Shown: positions 54,240-63,737, counted from the first letter of the stretch. The stretch is DNA of 64,000 nucleotides from Pyxidicoccus sp. MSG2 (GCF_026626705.1 NZ_JAPNKC010000001.1:4836001-4900000); one strand, 5' to 3'. Numbers and translations are program-made. The notes: generated from the sequence alone by a model not told the origin.

Positions 54240-56279
54240 TCAGGAGCCGGCGGACTGGAGCGCCTGCACCGGAGCCTCGGCGGGCTGGAGCGGCAGCTCC
54301 ACGACGAAGGTGGCCCCCTCGCCCGGCTGGCTCTCCACGCGGATGGTGCCCTCCATGGCCTCGACGAGCGTGCGCACCACGTACAGCCCCAGGCCCAGGC
54401 CGCCGTAGTGCCGCTCGGACACGGCGCGCTCGAACTTCTGGAAGATGCGCGCGTGCGCGGCCGCGTCGATGCCGATGCCCTCGTCGCGCACCCACAGCCG
54501 CGCGCGCCCGTCCGCTTCCTCCACGTGGACGTGCACGGGCCGGCCCGCGCCGTACTTGAGCGCGTTGGACAGGAGGTTGGACACCACCTGCTCCATCCGC
54601 AGCCGGTCCCAGCTCCCCACGCACGGGCCCGACGGCCGCACGTCCAGCTCGCTCCCGGACCGCTCCGCCTCCGGGACGAAGCGCGCCACCATCTCCTGCA
54701 CCAGCGCCGCCAGGTCCACCGGCTCGCGGTGGATGCGCAGCCGCCCGGTGCTGATGCGCGACACGTCCAGCAGGCCGTCGATGAGCTCCGCCAGCCGCGT
54801 CACCTGCCGCTTCATCGCCGCCACCTCGCGGCTGTGCCGCCGCGACACCGCGGAGTCCGGGTCCGCGTCGATGGCGCGCGACAGCGCATGCAGCCGAAGC
54901 CCCAGCGACGTCAGCGGCGTCTTCAGCTCATGGCTGGCCACGGACAGGAACTCATCGCGAGCGCGGATGGCTTCCTGGAGGTGCCGCTCCACCGTCTTCA
55001 GGCGGGTGATGTCCTGCAAGGGCATCACCACCGCGGCGGGGTGCCCGTGCATGGCGGGCAGCAACTCCGAGGAGATGCTGAGCACGAACTCGCCCGACTG
55101 CGTGTGCCAGATGACCTCCAACCCCTCCAGCTTCTCGCCCCGGGCGGCGCGCGCGGCGGGCATCTCCTCGCTGTCGAGGCGCCGCCCCTTCAGGTCCGTG
55201 ACGTGGAAGACCTCCGCGTCCTCCGCCGAGGGCACGTCCCTGGAGACGAACTGGCCGTGCAGCCGGTCCGCCGCCGCGTTGGAGGAGGTGAGCTCCCCGG
55301 TGCGCGGGTCCACCATCACCACCGGCAGGGGCATCAGGTCCAGCACCGCCTCCAGCCACATGTGCTGGCTCTCCACCGCCTGCCGCGCCAGCACCTGCTC
55401 CGTCACCTCGAAGGCGAACGTCACCAGCCCGTCCACCCGGCCCCGCTCGTCGCGGAGCGGCTCGTAGATGATGTTCCAGTACTTCGTCTCCACGCGGCCC
55501 TCGCCCGCGTAGTCGACCGCCAGGGGCAGCTCGTTGGCGATGGCCCGCTCACCGGACTCCATGACGGTGCGGTGCAGTGACAGCACGTCGGGCGACACAT
55601 CCGGGATGGCCTCCGTCAGCGTGCGGCCCACCATCTCCCGTCCGCCCATCAACCGCCGCTGGAGGGGATTGACGAACTCGTAGCGCAGCTCGGCGCCCTG
55701 CAGGACGCAGATGGCCACGGGCGCCTGGGTGAAGAGCTGGTGCAGCTTGTTGCGCTCCGCCTTCTCCGCCTCGCGCGCCGCGAGCTCCGCCGTCACGTCC
55801 TTGTAGGCAATCGCGATGTGGGTGACGTCGCCGCCATTGGGGGCCAGCGGGAAGCAGTGGCAGGAGATGGCGATGCGGTTGGCCGCCTCCACGTGGACGT
55901 GCTCCAGCTCCCGCACGTCGTACCAGAAGACCGGCGTCTGCACCGTCTCACCCGCGAAGGCGCGCCGGATGTATGCGAGGAACCCGAGCCGCTCGAGCAC
56001 CTCGTCACGGAAGAGGTCGTACTCGGGCGGTGGCTCCGAGCCGAACATCTTCCGGTAGGCGGGGTTGATGAGCAGGCAGTGGCCGTCCGCCGTGAAGACG
56101 GAGTACGGCACGGGCGAGTGGGTGAAGAGGCCCTCCAGCAGCGCGAGCGGGTCCGGCACGGAGGCGAGCTGCTCGCGCAGCGGCCTCGTCCCGGAGGACG
56201 CGCGCGCGGGACGCCCCGGGCTGGCCCTGCCACGGCCCGAGCCCCGCTTCTGTCCCCGACCGTTGTGCGTCTTCGCCAC
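54240..56279 (-). CDS. Three-PAS sensor histidine kinase (cytoplasmic)
   Basis: 679 residues with no membrane helix. A basic Gly/Arg-rich tail is followed by three PAS domains (about 45-165, 175-300 and 305-430; LFTHSPVPYSVFTADGHCLLINPAYRKMFG, QAPVAICVLQGAELRYEFVNPLQRRLMG, VLDLMPLPVVMVDPRTGELTSSNAAADRLHG). Then HisKA with His450 (FLSVASHELKTPLTSLGLRLH) and an ATPase domain (VVSNLLSNALKYGAG, DEGIGID, GGLGLGLYVVRTLVEAMEG). No response regulator lies next to it. Hybrid and orphan kinases are common in myxobacteria. Confidence 0.93.
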   Translation of the reverse strand: MAKTHNGRGQKRGSGRGRASPGRPARASSGTRPLREQLASVPDPLALLEGLFTHSPVPYSVFTADGHCLLINPAYRKMFGSEPPPEYDLFRDEVLERLGFLAYIRRAFAGETVQTPVFWYDVRELEHVHVEAANRIAISCHCFPLAPNGGDVTHIAIAYKDVTAELAAREAEKAERNKLHQLFTQAPVAICVLQGAELRYEFVNPLQRRLMGGREMVGRTLTEAIPDVSPDVLSLHRTVMESGERAIANELPLAVDYAGEGRVETKYWNIIYEPLRDERGRVDGLVTFAFEVTEQVLARQAVESQHMWLEAVLDLMPLPVVMVDPRTGELTSSNAAADRLHGQFVSRDVPSAEDAEVFHVTDLKGRRLDSEEMPAARAARGEKLEGLEVIWHTQSGEFVLSISSELLPAMHGHPAAVVMPLQDITRLKTVERHLQEAIRARDEFLSVASHELKTPLTSLGLRLHALSRAIDADPDSAVSRRHSREVAAMKRQVTRLAELIDGLLDVSRISTGRLRIHREPVDLAALVQEMVARFVPEAERSGSELDVRPSGPCVGSWDRLRMEQVVSNLLSNALKYGAGRPVHVHVEEADGRARLWVRDEGIGIDAAAHARIFQKFERAVSERHYGGLGLGLYVVRTLVEAMEGTIRVESQPGEGATFVVELPLQPAEAPVQALQSAGS

Positions 56280-56295
56280 TCACCATGGCGTACCA

Positions 56296-56355
56296 GAGCA
56301 GGAGGGCCCCTGCCCAGCCCGGGTAGCCAGGGACACGGGCGCCCGCCCTCTGCTC
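56296..56355. repeat. Imperfect inverted repeat in divergent promoter region
   Basis: GAGCA-G-GAGGGC (56296-56307) pairs with GCCCTCTGCTC (56345-56355) with one bulged base; a nested CCCTG/CAGGG lies inside. It sits between the PAS kinase and the HEAT-repeat gene, within the kinase leader. Confidence 0.35.
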
Positions 56356-56476
56356 CCAGGCGCATGGAACGGGCGGCCCTTCCGCCGTGGGCGCATGGAT
56401 TTCACAACGCCGTGCGTCGCGGGACGGTGTCGCCAGGGCTGTCGTCCAGGGGAGCGCATGACAGGATGCGCGCGCC

Positions 56477-57586
56477 ATGGCAGAGCCCCTCAAGACCTTC
56501 TTCAATGCCCGGCTCGTCGAGCGCCTCGCGGCGGCGCTGCACGCAGCCCTGCCGTCCTTCCCCCGCGCGGCCTTCGTCCGCGAGGCCACCACCGGACTGG
56601 AGGGGCACGAATTGCTCGGTCGCGCGCGACACCTCTCCGGGGCGATGCAGCGCGCGCTGCCCCGGGACTACCCGAGCGCCGTGGACGTGCTGGTGCGCTC
56701 GCTGGGGCCGGAATTGGAGCGGACGGAGGGCTCGGGCATGGAGGTGTTCTTCTACCTGCCCCACGTGCTGTTCGTGGCCGAGCACGGCCTGGAGCACTTC
56801 GAGGAGTCCATGCGCGCGCAGTACGCGCTCACCCGGCGCTTCACCGCGGAGTTCTCCATCCGCGCGTACCTGGAGCGCCACCCGGAGCAGACACTGGCGC
56901 GCCTGCGCGAGTGGGCGGCGGACGAGAACGTGCACGTGCGGCGGCTCGTGTCGGAGGGCACGCGGCCCCGGCTGCCGTGGGCGCCCCGGCTGCGCGCCTT
57001 CCAGAAAGACCCACGGCCGGTGCTGGCGCTGCTGGAGTTGCTGAAGGACGACCCGGAGCTGTACGTGCGCCGCTCGGTGGCCAACAACCTCAACGACATC
57101 GGCAAGGACCACCCGGACGTGCTGGTGCGGGTGGCGAAGGCGTGGATGAAGGACGCGCCGCCGGAGCGCGAGTGGCTCGTCCGTCATGCGCTGCGCTCCG
57201 CCATCAAGCGCGGGGAGCCCGCGGCGCTGGAGGTGCTCGGCGCGCACAAGCCTTCCGGCATCGAGGTGCGAGCGACGGCGCTGCCGAAGCGCGCCTCGGT
57301 GGGCGGCACGGTGGACGTCCGCTTCGAGGTGGCCAACCGCTCGCGGAAGAGTCAGGCGCTGGTGGTGGACCTCGCGGTGTACTTCCAGAAGGCGAGCGGC
57401 GAGGCACGGCCCAAGGTGTTCAAGGTCCGCGCACTCACCCTGGAACCCGGCCAGGTGGAGGAGGTCGGCAAGCGCGTCTCCTTCCGGCAGCTCACCACGC
57501 GCAAGCACTACCCGGGCCCGCATCGGTTCGAGGCCTTCGTGAACGGCCAGGGCCTGCCGCTGGGCACGGTGGACGTCACCGGGTGA
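56477..57586 (+). CDS. AlkD-like DNA alkylation repair protein (HEAT repeats)
   Basis: 369 residues. The HEAT-repeat DNA glycosylase family (DNA_alkylation, AlkC/AlkD) is seen in LLGRARHLSGAMQRALPRDYPSAVDVL, RFTAEFSIRAYLERHPEQTLARLREWAADENVHVRRLVSEGTRPRLPWA and LYVRRSVANNLNDIGKDHPDVLVRVAKAW. The last 100 residues form an extra beta-sandwich (ALPKRASVGGTVDVRFEVANRSRKSQALVVDLAVYFQK), a layout of the AlkC branch. It excises alkylated bases. The start has AGGA about 11 nt upstream. Confidence 0.88.
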   Translation: MAEPLKTFFNARLVERLAAALHAALPSFPRAAFVREATTGLEGHELLGRARHLSGAMQRALPRDYPSAVDVLVRSLGPELERTEGSGMEVFFYLPHVLFVAEHGLEHFEESMRAQYALTRRFTAEFSIRAYLERHPEQTLARLREWAADENVHVRRLVSEGTRPRLPWAPRLRAFQKDPRPVLALLELLKDDPELYVRRSVANNLNDIGKDHPDVLVRVAKAWMKDAPPEREWLVRHALRSAIKRGEPAALEVLGAHKPSGIEVRATALPKRASVGGTVDVRFEVANRSRKSQALVVDLAVYFQKASGEARPKVFKVRALTLEPGQVEEVGKRVSFRQLTTRKHYPGPHRFEAFVNGQGLPLGTVDVTG

Positions 57587-57652
57587 AGCCCACACGTGGC
57601 GCGCATTCGGGCTTTCGCGCGGGCACTTACGTGGTTACAAGCAGTGCCACGG

Positions 57653-58027
57653 ATGCACGTCCAGGTCGTCAGGCTCGAGCAGGGAGCGGTGGGTCCGCGC
57701 GTCGCGCTGAAGACGCCGGGCGGGGTCATCTGGGCTTATTGGCGCGGAGACCCGCCCTCGCGCGGGCAGTTCACCGACGTGGAGCTCGCCGTCACCCGGG
57801 TGCTCACCTGGGGCGAGGAGCTGGAGCCGCTGTCCGACGCCACGGCCGGTGAGCCCACGCTGGGCGTCCTCGACGGGACGCTCGAAGTGGTGGACGAGGA
57901 GGGCACCGTGACACTGCTCGTGGGCCCCTCGCTGGTCATCCTCTCCGCGAGGGGCACCCCTCCCGCGCCCGGCACCCGCGTCCGGCTGCGCAACTGCGAG
58001 ATTGCCGCGTACCCGACGCACCTGTAG
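57653..58027 (+). CDS. Hypothetical beta-rich protein
   Basis: About 124 residues if it starts at MHVQVVRLEQG (57653); a GTG at 57596 or 57644 is also possible and none has a ribosome site. The sequence is mostly strands (GPRVALKTPGGVIWAYW, LGVLDGTLEVVDEEGTVTLLVGPSLVILSARG, RVRLRNCEIAAYP) and looks OB-fold-like. It follows the AlkC-like gene in the same direction by about 66 nt. No family recognised. Confidence 0.65.
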   Translation: MHVQVVRLEQGAVGPRVALKTPGGVIWAYWRGDPPSRGQFTDVELAVTRVLTWGEELEPLSDATAGEPTLGVLDGTLEVVDEEGTVTLLVGPSLVILSARGTPPAPGTRVRLRNCEIAAYPTHL

Positions 58028-58042
58028 CCGGACGCACTCGAC

Positions 58043-58333
58043 TCAGCGCGGGCCCAGGGTCTTCACCAGCTTGTTGTAGACGCCCATCACCAGCAGCGGC
58101 GCCGCCCACTGCCCCACGAAGCGGGCCGGGCGATCGCGGCCGCCCAGTTCCAGGCCGAGCGATACCGCCATCGAGCAGAGGCTGGCGAAGAGGAACACGT
58201 GCGACGGCACCTTGGCCGTCTGCTGCTCGATCAGGCGGGTGAACGAGCCCTCGGCGTGCTCGGCCCGCACCACCGGTGGTGCCACGTACTCCTTCTCCGA
58301 AGCCTCACTGGCCGGATTGACGTCCATCCCCAT
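58043..58333 (-). CDS. Small two-helix membrane protein
   Basis: 96 residues from MGMDVNPASE (58333) with GGGAGGG 5 nt upstream. A hydrophilic N-terminus of about 40 residues precedes two hydrophobic stretches (VFLFASLCSMAVSLGLELGG and FVGQWAAPLLVMGVYNKLV). It is divergent from the DUF1990 gene, and the two starts are about 130 nt apart. No family recognised. Confidence 0.7.
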   Translation of the reverse strand: MGMDVNPASEASEKEYVAPPVVRAEHAEGSFTRLIEQQTAKVPSHVFLFASLCSMAVSLGLELGGRDRPARFVGQWAAPLLVMGVYNKLVKTLGPR

Positions 58334-58460
58334 GCTCCCTCCCTGAGCGGGCAGGCAGGCCCGCGTCGGCTTGAAGACCGTCTGTCCTGAGCGCGGCCAC
58401 ACCATGCAGCCGGGCAGAGCGGTCCCCATCATGGTGGGGCCGAGCACGGGAAAGGGCGAG

Positions 58461-59096
58461 ATGGTGAGCGAGTCGACCGACATCGAGAGCAACCCGGCAG
58501 CCAACCTCCTGCTCCCCGAGCATGGAGCCGGGCCGCTGCTCCAGCGCGACTACTGGGCGGTCATCAAGGACTGCCATCACCCCCCTTCGACGGTCATGGA
58601 CTGGGTCGCGCGCCGCTTCCCGGAGTTCGCTCCCGCGGAGCTGTGTGTCTTCGAGCGCAAGGATGAATCCCGCCAGGGTGAGCCGCTGATATTGGGCGAC
58701 GAGCTGACGGTGAAGATTCAGGGCGCGGGCACTTTCGGCGTGCGTGTCATCCACAAGGACGCGCAGAGCCTCACGCTCGCCACCCTGCCGGGCCACCCGG
58801 AGGCGGGCCGCATCACCTTCGGGGCGTACCGCAACGAGCACGGCGACGTCATCTTCCACATCCGCAGCCGGGCGCGTTCCGGCTCGACGTTCCACTACGT
58901 GGGGTTCGTCACCGCGGGCGAGGCCATGCAGACCAACACCTGGACGGAGTTCGTGCTGCGCGCGGCCCTCACCGCCGGAGAGGGCGTGGTGGGCGTCATC
59001 CACGCCGACACCACCCAGCTGGAGGAAGAGCCCGACGGTGCGGACCCGGAGCACGACCCGACGTTCATCGCAAAGGGAGACCAGGCACATGATTGA
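58461..59096 (+). CDS. DUF1990-like protein, first of a pair
   Basis: About 211 residues from MVSESTDIESN (58461; GGGCGAG upstream), with alternatives at 58431. Residues about 40-190 resemble DUF1990/SRPBCC-like domains (GDELTVKIQGAGTFGVRVIHKDAQSLTLATLPGHPEAGRITFG, FHIRSRARSGSTFHYVGFV). The tail is acidic. It overlaps the next gene by 8 nt. Function unknown; such domains bind small hydrophobic ligands. Confidence 0.7.
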   Translation: MVSESTDIESNPAANLLLPEHGAGPLLQRDYWAVIKDCHHPPSTVMDWVARRFPEFAPAELCVFERKDESRQGEPLILGDELTVKIQGAGTFGVRVIHKDAQSLTLATLPGHPEAGRITFGAYRNEHGDVIFHIRSRARSGSTFHYVGFVTAGEAMQTNTWTEFVLRAALTAGEGVVGVIHADTTQLEEEPDGADPEHDPTFIAKGDQAHD

Positions 59097-60342
59097 GTGG
59101 CGGTGGCTCTCCGGTTGGACCGAAGAGGAGCTGGTGCCCCGGCTGGACGAGGCCCGCAGGCAGGGCCGCAACTACGCTGCGGGCGCGGGGGAGATGACGC
59201 TGGAGGCGGGCTGGAGCCAGGTGCACTCCGTGGGCCTGCTGGGCCACGAGCTGCCCGGGCCGCCCCACCCCGACGGCATCTTCGAGCGCGCGCGGAAGGT
59301 GCTCGAGACCTTCGACTTCTCCGACCCGCGCATCGTCCGCTGGCACTTCTCCGCCGACGAGCCGATGCGGGGCCGCACCGTGCTGCTGGAGCTGAAGTCG
59401 CTGGGACAGAAGCTGCGCTACCTGTGCGCGGTGCGCGTGGGCGGCACGCGCCTGGAGCACGACGAGAAGAGCAGCGTCTACGGCTTCAGCTTCGAGACGC
59501 TGGACGGCCACATCGAGGCGGGACGCGAGTGGTTCCTCCTGAAGAAGGACCACCAGACGGGCGAGGTGCGCTTCCACATCGAGGCGGCCTGGCGCCCGGG
59601 TGAGTTCCCCAACTGGTGGAGCCGCTTGGGCTTCACGATGGTGGGGCGGCGCTACCAGCGCGCATGGCACCGGCTGACGCACGTGCGCCTGCGCGAGCTG
59701 ACGCGGCGGCGCCCGGACCTGGTGGGGCAGCCGGCGAGCTCGGGGCAGATGGAGCACTCCGGCCACGAGCTGGAGCTGGGGCCCGTGCAGTTCTTCGCGC
59801 AATTCGCGCCCGGGCGGCAGAAGACGCAGACCGACGAGGAGGTGGAAGCCGTGCATCGAGGACAATGGTTGACTCCCCTGGGGTTGGGTGTGCTGGCGGG
59901 GATGCGGAGCATGAGCGCTCCCACGCTGGTGAGCCGGCGGCTGTCGCAGGCGCCGGGGCCGAGGACGGACCCGCTGGCGCAGGCGCTGTCGAAGCCGTGG
60001 GTGCCGAAGGTGCTGGGCGTGCTCGCGCTGGGCGAGCTGGTGGCGGACAAGCTGCCGAAGACGCCGGCGCGCGTGACGTTCCTGCCCATGGCGGGCCGTA
60101 TCATCACCGGGGTGCTGGCCGGGGCCTCGTCCGTGTCGGGCCAGAAGCGGAGCGTGATGGCGCTGGCGGGAGTGCTGGGCGGCGTGGCTGCGGTGGCGTC
60201 GACCTGGGCGTTCTATTCGCTGCGCAAGGTGGCCACGACGCGCTTCAAGGTGCCCAACGTGGCGGCGGCGTTCACCGAGGATGCGCTGCTGGCGGCGCTC
60301 GCCTCGCGGCTGATGCCGGTGGTGGAGACGCGCGCGGAGTGA
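59089..60342 (+). CDS. DUF1990-DUF4126 fusion protein
   Basis: 417 residues from MIEWRWLSGW (59089). Residues 1-220 are a DUF1990 domain (GRNYAAGAGEMTLEAGWSQVHSVGLLG, EKSSVYGFSFETLDGHIEAGREWFLLKKD). A short linker leads to a DUF4126-like membrane domain (about 265-417; LGLGVLAGMRSMSAPTLVSRRLS, LPMAGRIITGVLAGASSVSGQKRSVMALAGVLGGVAAVASTWAFYSLRK). The fusion of a ligand-binding-like domain to a membrane domain suggests a membrane-attached lipid or quinone handler, but no function is known. It ends 100 nt before lanM, with a strong hairpin in between. Confidence 0.8.
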   Translation: MIEWRWLSGWTEEELVPRLDEARRQGRNYAAGAGEMTLEAGWSQVHSVGLLGHELPGPPHPDGIFERARKVLETFDFSDPRIVRWHFSADEPMRGRTVLLELKSLGQKLRYLCAVRVGGTRLEHDEKSSVYGFSFETLDGHIEAGREWFLLKKDHQTGEVRFHIEAAWRPGEFPNWWSRLGFTMVGRRYQRAWHRLTHVRLRELTRRRPDLVGQPASSGQMEHSGHELELGPVQFFAQFAPGRQKTQTDEEVEAVHRGQWLTPLGLGVLAGMRSMSAPTLVSRRLSQAPGPRTDPLAQALSKPWVPKVLGVLALGELVADKLPKTPARVTFLPMAGRIITGVLAGASSVSGQKRSVMALAGVLGGVAAVASTWAFYSLRKVATTRFKVPNVAAAFTEDALLAALASRLMPVVETRAE

Positions 60343-60361
60343 CACCGGCCGCGGGTGTCTC

Positions 60362-60432
60362 CGAGGAGGGGACTCAACCGGAGGGCCGCCGCGCATCTGC
60401 TAGCGTCGGCGCTCCCATGTGTCCCCTCCTCG
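60362..60432 (+). promoter_or_regulatory. Extended inverted repeat directly before lanM
   Basis: CGAGGAGGGGAC (60362-60373) and GTCCCCTCCTCG (60421-60432) are perfect 12-bp arms. Inside them GGAG-G-GCCG (60380-60388) pairs with CGGC-G-CTCC (60407-60415), leaving a G-G mismatch and a small internal loop. The left arm carries a Shine-Dalgarno-like GGAGG and the right arm its complement, ending 10 nt before the lanM ATG. It may terminate the DUF1990 operon or control lanM. Confidence 0.7.
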
Positions 60433-60442
60433 CGCCTTGCAC

Positions 60443-63400
60443 ATGAGCCCACCTCCCGCTGGCTGGCCGAGCCTGTCCACCTGGAGCCATGCGCTCTCAC
60501 TCACGGAGCGCGCCCGCGCGCGGCAGCGCCTGCCGCCGGCCTCCGCGCCACCTCCCGAGGCGCGGGAGCGGGCCGACCGTCTCGCGGCGCGCTGGCACGG
60601 GCAGCGGCCCTTCGAAGACCCCGCGCTCTGGCACGCGCGACTCGCCGCGGACGGGCTCGACGAGCCGGGCTGGCGGGAGCTCCTCGTGGCCCGGGAGGAC
60701 TGGCTTTCCGCGCAGGAGGCGCCACCGTCCTGGCTGGAGCTGCTGCAACGCGCCCATGCGGAAGCCGGGGCCGAGGCCCCCGCTCCGCCCGGGCTGCTGG
60801 CCCCCGTGGCGCCGCTGATGCGCTGGGGCCTCCATCAGCTCAGGGATGGGCTGCGGCGGCTCGCGCCCGCCGACGCTCCGCCGCGCTTCGTACCGGAGTC
60901 GGTGGAGGCCTCCCTGCTCCGCCTGCTCGAACGTCGCTTGAAGAGCCGGCTGGCCCGCACCCTCGCGCTCGAGCTGCACATCGCCGGACTCGAGGGCCGG
61001 CTCACCGGAAACACGCCCGAGGAGCGCTTCGCCAGCTTCGCCGCCAGTCTCGGCACGTCCGCGGCGGCGCTCGAGCTGCTCGGTCGCTACCCCGTCCTCG
61101 CGCGGCAGCTCACCGTCTGTGTCGGGGACTGGGTGACCTTCAGCCTCGAGGTGCTGGGGAACCTGCGGCGCGACTGGACCGCGCTGTGCGAGCGCTTCCT
61201 GCGGGAGGAGGCTCCAGGCCCGCTGCTCGAAGTCGAGGGCACCGCGGGAGACTCCCATGGAGGTGGCCGCTGCGTGCTCATGCTGCGCTTCCAGGGAGGC
61301 TTGCGGCTCGTCTACAAGCCGCGCTCGCTGGCGCTCGAGGCGGGCTTCCACGACCTGGTGCGCTGGCTCGGTCCGGACCTGGAGCCCTCGCTCCGGCCCC
61401 TCGTCGTGCTGGACCGCGGAGACCACGGCTGGGTGGAATTCGTACGGGACGCGCCCTGCGACTCCCCCGCCGGGCTGGAACGCTTCTACCTGCGCCAGGG
61501 CCTGCTGCTGGGACTCTTCCACTTCCTGTCGGCCACGGACTTCCACTACGAGAACCTCATCGCGGCCGGTGAGCAGCCGGTCCCCGTCGACCTGGAGACG
61601 CTGTTCCATCCGGCCGTGCCACGCGCTCGCGCGCCCCCTCCCGGCGATGACGGTATCGAGGAGAGCGTGCTGCGACTGGGACTGCTGCCCCAGCGCATCC
61701 TTCCCCTGGGTGGGAGCGCCGGAATCGACATCAGCGGGCTCGGCGCGACCGCGGGCCAGAAGACGCCCATGGACGTGCTCCAGCTCGTCGACGCGGGCAC
61801 CGAGCGGATGCGCTTCGTCGCCTCGCCCCACCACCTGGGCACGCCGCGCAGCCGGCCCACGCTGCGGGGCGCACCCGTGGAGCTGGCCGACCATGTCGAC
61901 GCCATCACCCGGGGCTTCACCCGCATCTGGCGCCTCCTCCAGCAGCGGCGGGACGCCCTGCTCGCGGCGGAGGGCCCGCTGGCCGCGCTGGCGGACGCCG
62001 AGGTCCGCCTGGTGGCGCGGCCCACGCGCGTCTACGCCAACCTCCTCTCGGAGAGCGCGCACCCGCACCACCTGCAGGATGCGATGGAGCGCGAGTGTCT
62101 CTTCGACAGGCTGTGGCTGGGAGCCGCCGACGCCCCCTTCCTCCAGGCGCTGATGGGTCCAGAGAAGGAGGACCTGGAGCGCGCCGACATCCCGCGCTTC
62201 TCCACCCGCGTGGGCTCGCGCACCGTCTGGGACAGCCAGGGCCGCCCGCTACCGGTGTCCCTCGGGGAGAGCGGCCTGGAGCGCGTGCGCCGCCGGCTGG
62301 AGCGCGCGGACGACGCCGACCTGGAGCGGCAGCTCCACCTCATCCGCCAGGCCGTCCAGTTGGATGCACTGGCGCGGCGGCCCACGCCACGAACGCGCTC
62401 GAGCGGAGTGCCCGGCGCGGCGCCCGCCAGCCGGGACGCGCTCCTGGCCGCCAGCTCGGCCGTGGCGGAGCGGCTCGCGGCGCTGTGTTTCCGGGGGCCC
62501 AGGCGGGCGCGCTGGCTCGTGCCGCGCCGTCTGGAGGGACGCCACTGGACGCTCGCGGAGGCCGGGGCGGACCTCTACTTCGGACTGCCGGGCATCGCCC
62601 TGTTCCTCGGCCAGCTCGGCGCGGTGGGTGGAGAGCCACGGCATCGCGCGCTCGCCGAGGCCGCCACCGTCGCCTTGCGCGACCAGCTCCGCGCCACATC
62701 GGGGCGACGGACGTCCGGCGCCCTGGACAAGGTGGGCGCCTTCGACGGCTGGGGTGGCGTCCTCTACGCCTGCACGCACCTGGCGGACCTGTGGCGCGAG
62801 CCGGAGCTCTGGACGCTGGCGGAGTCCGTGCTCGAGCGGCTGCCCGAGGCCATCGACGCGGATGGGCACCATGACCTCGTCAGCGGCAACGCGGGCTGTC
62901 TGCTCGGCCTGCTGCGGCTCGCGGAGCAGCGCCCCACGTCCCAGGCCCTGTCCCTGGCGCGCAGGTGCGGCGAGCGGCTCCTCGCGGCGGCGCGGCCGGC
63001 GGGCGAGGGGCTCGGCTGGCTTCCACTCCGAGGCGCCTCACGCCCGCTCATGGGGCTGTCGCACGGCGCGGCGGGCATCGCCTGGGCACTGCTCGAGCTG
63101 GGCGCCGCCACGGGCGAGCCCCGCTGCTTCGAAGCCGTCAGGGGCGCACTGGCCTATGAGCGCGGAGGCTTCTCCCGTGAGCAGGGCAACTGGCCCGACC
63201 TGCGCGACGGCGCGCCCGAGGACGAGGCCGCCGAAGGAGGAGCGGCGGGCGGCGGGCATTTCCTCACGGCCTGGTGTCATGGCGCGCCCGGCATCGGCCT
63301 GTCGCGGTTGGTCATGCGCAAGCACCTGAAGGACGAGGCCCTGGAGCGCGAGCTCGACGAGGCCGTGGCCACCACGCTTCGCGCCGGCTTCGGCCTCAAC

Positions 63401-63688
63401 CACAGCCTGTGTCATGGCGATTTGGGCAACCTCGATTTCCTCCTGGACGCCGCGCGGGCGCGAGGTGATGAAGCGCTCAAAGCGCGGGTGTATCTCCAGG
63501 CGGCGGGAGTGCTCGACGACATCCAACGGCAGGGGTGGCTGTACGGCACGCCCGGGGGAACACAACCCCCGGGGTTGATGGTGGGCCTCGCGGGCATCGG
63601 TCATGGGCTGCTGCGGCTGGCGTCGCCGGAGGACGTGCCTTCGGTGCTGAGCCTGGGAGCTCCGGGCAGGGCCGGTTTACGCCGTTGA
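60443..63688 (+). CDS. lanM: Class II lanthipeptide synthetase (LanM)
   Basis: 1081 residues from MSPPPAGWPS (60443); the start is uncertain because no ribosome site is seen. LanM dehydrates Ser/Thr by phosphorylation and elimination, then cyclises Cys onto the products. The N-terminal dehydratase has the kinase-like YKPRSLALEAGF, DFHYENLIAAGEQPVPVDLETLF and the HEAT-like helices. The C-terminal LanC-like cyclase has zinc ligands Cys945 (TAWCHGAPG), Cys990 and His991 (SLCHGDLGN), with LSHGAAGIAW. The precursor gene follows 49 nt downstream. The length is normal for LanM. Confidence 0.95.
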   Translation: MSPPPAGWPSLSTWSHALSLTERARARQRLPPASAPPPEARERADRLAARWHGQRPFEDPALWHARLAADGLDEPGWRELLVAREDWLSAQEAPPSWLELLQRAHAEAGAEAPAPPGLLAPVAPLMRWGLHQLRDGLRRLAPADAPPRFVPESVEASLLRLLERRLKSRLARTLALELHIAGLEGRLTGNTPEERFASFAASLGTSAAALELLGRYPVLARQLTVCVGDWVTFSLEVLGNLRRDWTALCERFLREEAPGPLLEVEGTAGDSHGGGRCVLMLRFQGGLRLVYKPRSLALEAGFHDLVRWLGPDLEPSLRPLVVLDRGDHGWVEFVRDAPCDSPAGLERFYLRQGLLLGLFHFLSATDFHYENLIAAGEQPVPVDLETLFHPAVPRARAPPPGDDGIEESVLRLGLLPQRILPLGGSAGIDISGLGATAGQKTPMDVLQLVDAGTERMRFVASPHHLGTPRSRPTLRGAPVELADHVDAITRGFTRIWRLLQQRRDALLAAEGPLAALADAEVRLVARPTRVYANLLSESAHPHHLQDAMERECLFDRLWLGAADAPFLQALMGPEKEDLERADIPRFSTRVGSRTVWDSQGRPLPVSLGESGLERVRRRLERADDADLERQLHLIRQAVQLDALARRPTPRTRSSGVPGAAPASRDALLAASSAVAERLAALCFRGPRRARWLVPRRLEGRHWTLAEAGADLYFGLPGIALFLGQLGAVGGEPRHRALAEAATVALRDQLRATSGRRTSGALDKVGAFDGWGGVLYACTHLADLWREPELWTLAESVLERLPEAIDADGHHDLVSGNAGCLLGLLRLAEQRPTSQALSLARRCGERLLAAARPAGEGLGWLPLRGASRPLMGLSHGAAGIAWALLELGAATGEPRCFEAVRGALAYERGGFSREQGNWPDLRDGAPEDEAAEGGAAGGGHFLTAWCHGAPGIGLSRLVMRKHLKDEALERELDEAVATTLRAGFGLNHSLCHGDLGNLDFLLDAARARGDEALKARVYLQAAGVLDDIQRQGWLYGTPGGTQPPGLMVGLAGIGHGLLRLASPEDVPSVLSLGAPGRAGLRR

Positions 63689-63737
63689 AGCACAACGGCT
63701 ACCATGCCCGGGCGGCACCACCTGCACGGAGGACACA

